Assembly (NCBI RefSeq): GCF_014646675.1 | Contig: NZ_BMNS01000003.1 | Span: 357,580 to 421,579, forward strand | Direction of reading: 5' to 3' | Length of the DNA: 64,000 nt | DNA from: Lutibacter litoralis | GTDB lineage: Bacteria; Bacteroidota; Bacteroidia; Flavobacteriales; Flavobacteriaceae | In this document: piece after piece, positions 61,162 through 64,000 of the stretch | Layout: every line of letters starts with the position of its first letter | How positions within the stretch are numbered: position 1 is the stretch's first letter | Translations under genes and position numbers: made by a program | The notes under the pieces: generated by a model | Database searches by the model: none | Seen by the model: the letters and a program-made list of their open reading frames with translations, nothing else | What the model was told of the DNA's origin: nothing

Positions 61162-64000
61162 ATGATAAAACAAGGATTATACTTGCCAGAATTTGAACAT
61201 GAGAACTGTGGAGCTGGTTTCATTTGTAACTTAAAAGGACAAAAAACAAATCAAATTATACATGATGCTCTTGAGATTTTAGTTAAACTCGAACATCGTG
61301 GAGGAGTTAGCTCAGATGGAAAAACTGGAGATGGTGCTGGCTTGTTGATTGATATACCACATAAATATTTTCAAAGAGTTTGTGATTTTGAATTGCCTAA
61401 TCAGAGAGGTTATGCTGTTGGAATGGTGTTTTTTCCTAAAAATAAAAATCAATATAGATTTTGCAAAGAAACATTTGAACAAGAACTTAAAAACCAAGGA
61501 TTAATAATATTAGGATGGAGAAGAGTGCCTGTTGATTCTTCTCAACTTGGTGAAATTGCTTTAAATTCTGAGCCAATTATAGAACAAGTTTTTATAGGTA
61601 AAACGGCTACTTTAAAAGAACTTAATTTTAAGGCAAAGTTGTATGCTGCTCGTAAAATTGCTGAACATACAATTGCAGCTTCTAAAATGTCTGAAGCCTC
61701 TTATTTTTATGTTTCAAGTTTATCCAATACTACCTTAATATATAAAGGTATAATTATGCCCGAAGATATTGGGCCTTATTATATCGATTTACAGCAGCCA
61801 GATTTAGTAACTAGATTAGCGCTTGTACACCAACGTTTTTCTACAAACACAATGCCTTCTTGGGAGTTAGCACAACCTTTTAGATTTATGTGTCAGAATG
61901 GAGAAATTAATACGTTACGAGGTAATGTTAGTAGAATGCGCGTGCGAGAAGAAATTATGAGGAGTAAACTCTTTGGAGACGATATAGATAAATTATTTCC
62001 AATTATTTTACCTGGGAAATCGGATTCAGCTTCTATGGATATGGTTGTTGAATTGCTTACTTTAAGCGGAAGATCTTTGCCAGAAGTTATGATGATGTTG
62101 ATTCCTGAAGCTTGGGAAAAACACCAAACAATGTCAGAAGAACGTAAAGCTTTTTACGAATACAATGCTTGTTTAATGGAACCATGGGATGGCCCAGCCT
62201 CGGTGCCATTTACGGATGGAGATTATATTGGGGCGTTATTAGATAGAAATGGATTAAGACCTTCTAGATATACTGTAACAAAAAGTGGAAAGCTAATTAT
62301 GTCTTCTGAAATTGGAGTTGTGGACATAGCTCCGGAAGATATTGAAAAGCATGGGAGATTAGAGCCAGGAAAAATGTTTCTGGTAGATATGAATGAGGGA
62401 AGAATTATTAATGATGAAGAAATTAAAGCAAAAATTGTTTTGGAGAGGCCTTACAAAGAATGGTTAGACGAAACAAGAATTGACTTAAAAGATGTTCCTA
62501 ATACGAATGAAGACTGTCCAATAGAAACCTTAGACATAAAAACACGTTCTCGTTTATACAATTATACTATTGAAGACATTCAAGAGGTAATTACACCAAT
62601 GGCTCAAAACGGTAAAGAGGCTTTAGGGTCAATGGGAATTGATACACCTTTAGCTGTTTTATCAGACAGACCACAACTTATTTCTAATTATTTTAAGCAA
62701 TTATTCGCTCAAGTAACCAATCCGCCTTTAGATGGAATTCGAGAAGAAATTGTTACAGATATCAGTCTTGCTTTGGGGAAGGACAGAAATATTTTCAGTA
62801 TTACAAAACGACAATGTAAAAAATTGAGGATTCAAAATCCCGTTATTTCTAACAACGATTTAGAAAAAATAAGAAATATTAAAATTGGTAGAGATTTTAA
62901 AGCTATTACCATTGCAATGTTATACCAAAAAGACAAAGGTGTTAATGGTTTAGAAGATGCTTTAGAAGATATTATAAAGGAAGTTTCAAAAGCAGTAGAT
63001 ACTAGAAATAATATTATTATTTTATCTGATAGAGGTGCAAATGAAGAAATGGCTCCTATTCCAGCGTTACTGGCTTGTTCTTTTGTACATCACGAATTAA
63101 ATAGGCTGCGTAAACGTTCTTATTTTGATATTGTTATAGAATCTGCCGAACCTCGTGAACCACATCAATTTGCAACATTATTTGGTTATGGCGCAAGTGC
63201 TATTAATCCATATATGGTGAATGAAATTATTCGTTTACAAGTAAAAGATGGTTTTATAACTGGAATGGATGAACAAAAAGCCGTTGATAATTTCAATAAA
63301 GCAATTGGAACAGGTTTGTTAAAAATAATGAACAAAATTGGAATTTCTACCTTACATTCATATAGAGGTTCTCAAATTTTTGAAATTGTTGGTTTCAATT
63401 CTAAATTTGTTGAAAAATATTTTCCATTTACTGCTTCAAGAATCGAAGGTGTTGGATTGTATGAAATTGAGAAAGAAATTTCGGCACGTTATAATTATGC
63501 ATATCCTAAAACATTAATAAAAAACAGATTAGGCTTAAATATAGGAGGTCATTACCGTTGGAGACGAGGAGGAGAAAGACATATGTTTAATCCAACAACT
63601 GTTGCTAAATTGCAACAAGCTGTTCGACTAAGTGACCAAGATAGTTATAATGTGTATGCTAAAACAGTAAACGAACAAGCTGAACATTTAATGACAATTA
63701 GAGGTTTATTCGAGTTTAATAACTTCGATCCTATTCCAATTGAAGAAGTTGAACCTTGGACTGATATTGTAAAACGTTTTAAAACTGGAGCAATGTCCTA
63801 CGGATCAATTTCAAGAGAAGCACACGAAAACCTTGCCATTGCGATGAACCGTATTGGAGGGAAATCCAATTCAGGTGAAGGAGGCGAGGACAGAAGACGT
63901 TTTCAAAAAGATATTAATGGTGATAGTAGAAATTCTGCTATTAAACAAGTAGCCTCGGGTCGCTTTGGAGTAACATCACATTATTTAACAAATGCTGAAG
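61162..64000 (+). CDS. gltB: Glutamate synthase large subunit, 3' end beyond window
   Basis: An open frame from ATG 61162 to the window end (about 946 residues seen of the usual 1500). It makes glutamate from glutamine and 2-oxoglutarate in ammonium assimilation. The start MIKQGLYLPEFEHEN precedes Cys16 of CGAGFICNLKG, the expected N-terminal nucleophile after removal of a short 15-residue propeptide. Class II amidotransferase motifs follow (LEHRGGVSSDGKTGDGAG, RFSTNTMPSW, NGEINTLRGN), then the central domain (LSDRPQLISNYFKQLFAQVT) and the start of the FMN domain (TGAMSYGSISREAHENLAIA). No stop or frameshift is seen. Confidence 0.96.
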   Translation, partial: MIKQGLYLPEFEHENCGAGFICNLKGQKTNQIIHDALEILVKLEHRGGVSSDGKTGDGAGLLIDIPHKYFQRVCDFELPNQRGYAVGMVFFPKNKNQYRFCKETFEQELKNQGLIILGWRRVPVDSSQLGEIALNSEPIIEQVFIGKTATLKELNFKAKLYAARKIAEHTIAASKMSEASYFYVSSLSNTTLIYKGIIMPEDIGPYYIDLQQPDLVTRLALVHQRFSTNTMPSWELAQPFRFMCQNGEINTLRGNVSRMRVREEIMRSKLFGDDIDKLFPIILPGKSDSASMDMVVELLTLSGRSLPEVMMMLIPEAWEKHQTMSEERKAFYEYNACLMEPWDGPASVPFTDGDYIGALLDRNGLRPSRYTVTKSGKLIMSSEIGVVDIAPEDIEKHGRLEPGKMFLVDMNEGRIINDEEIKAKIVLERPYKEWLDETRIDLKDVPNTNEDCPIETLDIKTRSRLYNYTIEDIQEVITPMAQNGKEALGSMGIDTPLAVLSDRPQLISNYFKQLFAQVTNPPLDGIREEIVTDISLALGKDRNIFSITKRQCKKLRIQNPVISNNDLEKIRNIKIGRDFKAITIAMLYQKDKGVNGLEDALEDIIKEVSKAVDTRNNIIILSDRGANEEMAPIPALLACSFVHHELNRLRKRSYFDIVIESAEPREPHQFATLFGYGASAINPYMVNEIIRLQVKDGFITGMDEQKAVDNFNKAIGTGLLKIMNKIGISTLHSYRGSQIFEIVGFNSKFVEKYFPFTASRIEGVGLYEIEKEISARYNYAYPKTLIKNRLGLNIGGHYRWRRGGERHMFNPTTVAKLQQAVRLSDQDSYNVYAKTVNEQAEHLMTIRGLFEFNNFDPIPIEEVEPWTDIVKRFKTGAMSYGSISREAHENLAIAMNRIGGKSNSGEGGEDRRRFQKDINGDSRNSAIKQVASGRFGVTSHYLTNAE

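Overview
The window is AT-rich DNA from a member of the Bacteroidota, almost certainly a Flavobacteriaceae and probably marine. The evidence is a SusC/SusD pair, lipoproteins with Bacteroidota-type signals, TAnnTTTG promoter boxes, weak Shine-Dalgarno sites and typical flavobacterial housekeeping genes (aroC, gltB, DUF4212 plus SSS symporter).

Layout. (1) Positions 1-1140 hold a decayed IS3-type insertion sequence on the minus strand. (2) Positions 1386-44094 form a large polysaccharide utilization locus (PUL), all on the plus strand. It contains an L-fucose/D-arabinose isomerase, an AraB-like FGGY kinase, a LacI-family regulator, a FucP-type symporter, one SusC/SusD pair, three GH29, one GH141-like, one GH151-like, one GH116, four GH172 (DUF2961), three five-bladed-propeller hydrolases, one GH20, a GPH symporter, a transketolase and a TalC transaldolase. 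Two stretches inside it (29795-30457 and 32203-32495) are deletion scars carrying pieces of lost GH20, GH172 and possibly propeller genes. A degenerate SDR-like gene follows at 44362. (3) Positions 45004-47568 look like a decayed integrative element next to a tRNA-Ser gene: ssb, a RadC-like gene and a truncated tyrosine integrase. (4) From 47809 the content is core genome: tRNA-Ser(UGA), a TSUP transporter, aroC, an acetate/propionate uptake, sensing and activation cluster on the minus strand (porin, DUF4212, SSS symporter, SSS-histidine kinase, receiver protein, and a single ORF fusing two acyl-CoA synthetases), a zinc-ribbon/HTH protein and the start of gltB.

How the PUL genes may work together. 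A 16-bp palindrome, consensus close to GCTAAANCGNTTTAGC, occurs before fucI, fucP, susC (three copies), the first GH172 gene and a GH29 gene. I infer it is the operator of the LacI-family protein encoded at 4972, so five operons would form one regulon. Outer-membrane uptake is by SusC/SusD. Periplasmic or surface enzymes trim the glycan. Monosaccharide enters through the FucP-like carrier, and oligosaccharides probably through the GPH symporter to a GH172 that has no signal peptide.

The locus at first looks like an L-fucose system. However, no fuculose-1-phosphate aldolase or lactaldehyde reductase is present. What is present is an isomerase family that also makes D-ribulose from D-arabinose, a ribulokinase-type kinase, transketolase and transaldolase, together with GH172 and GH116, families known to include D-arabinofuranosidases. 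My main hypothesis is therefore a PUL for a D-arabinose-containing glycan, possibly also fucosylated. This is inference from gene content, not proof.
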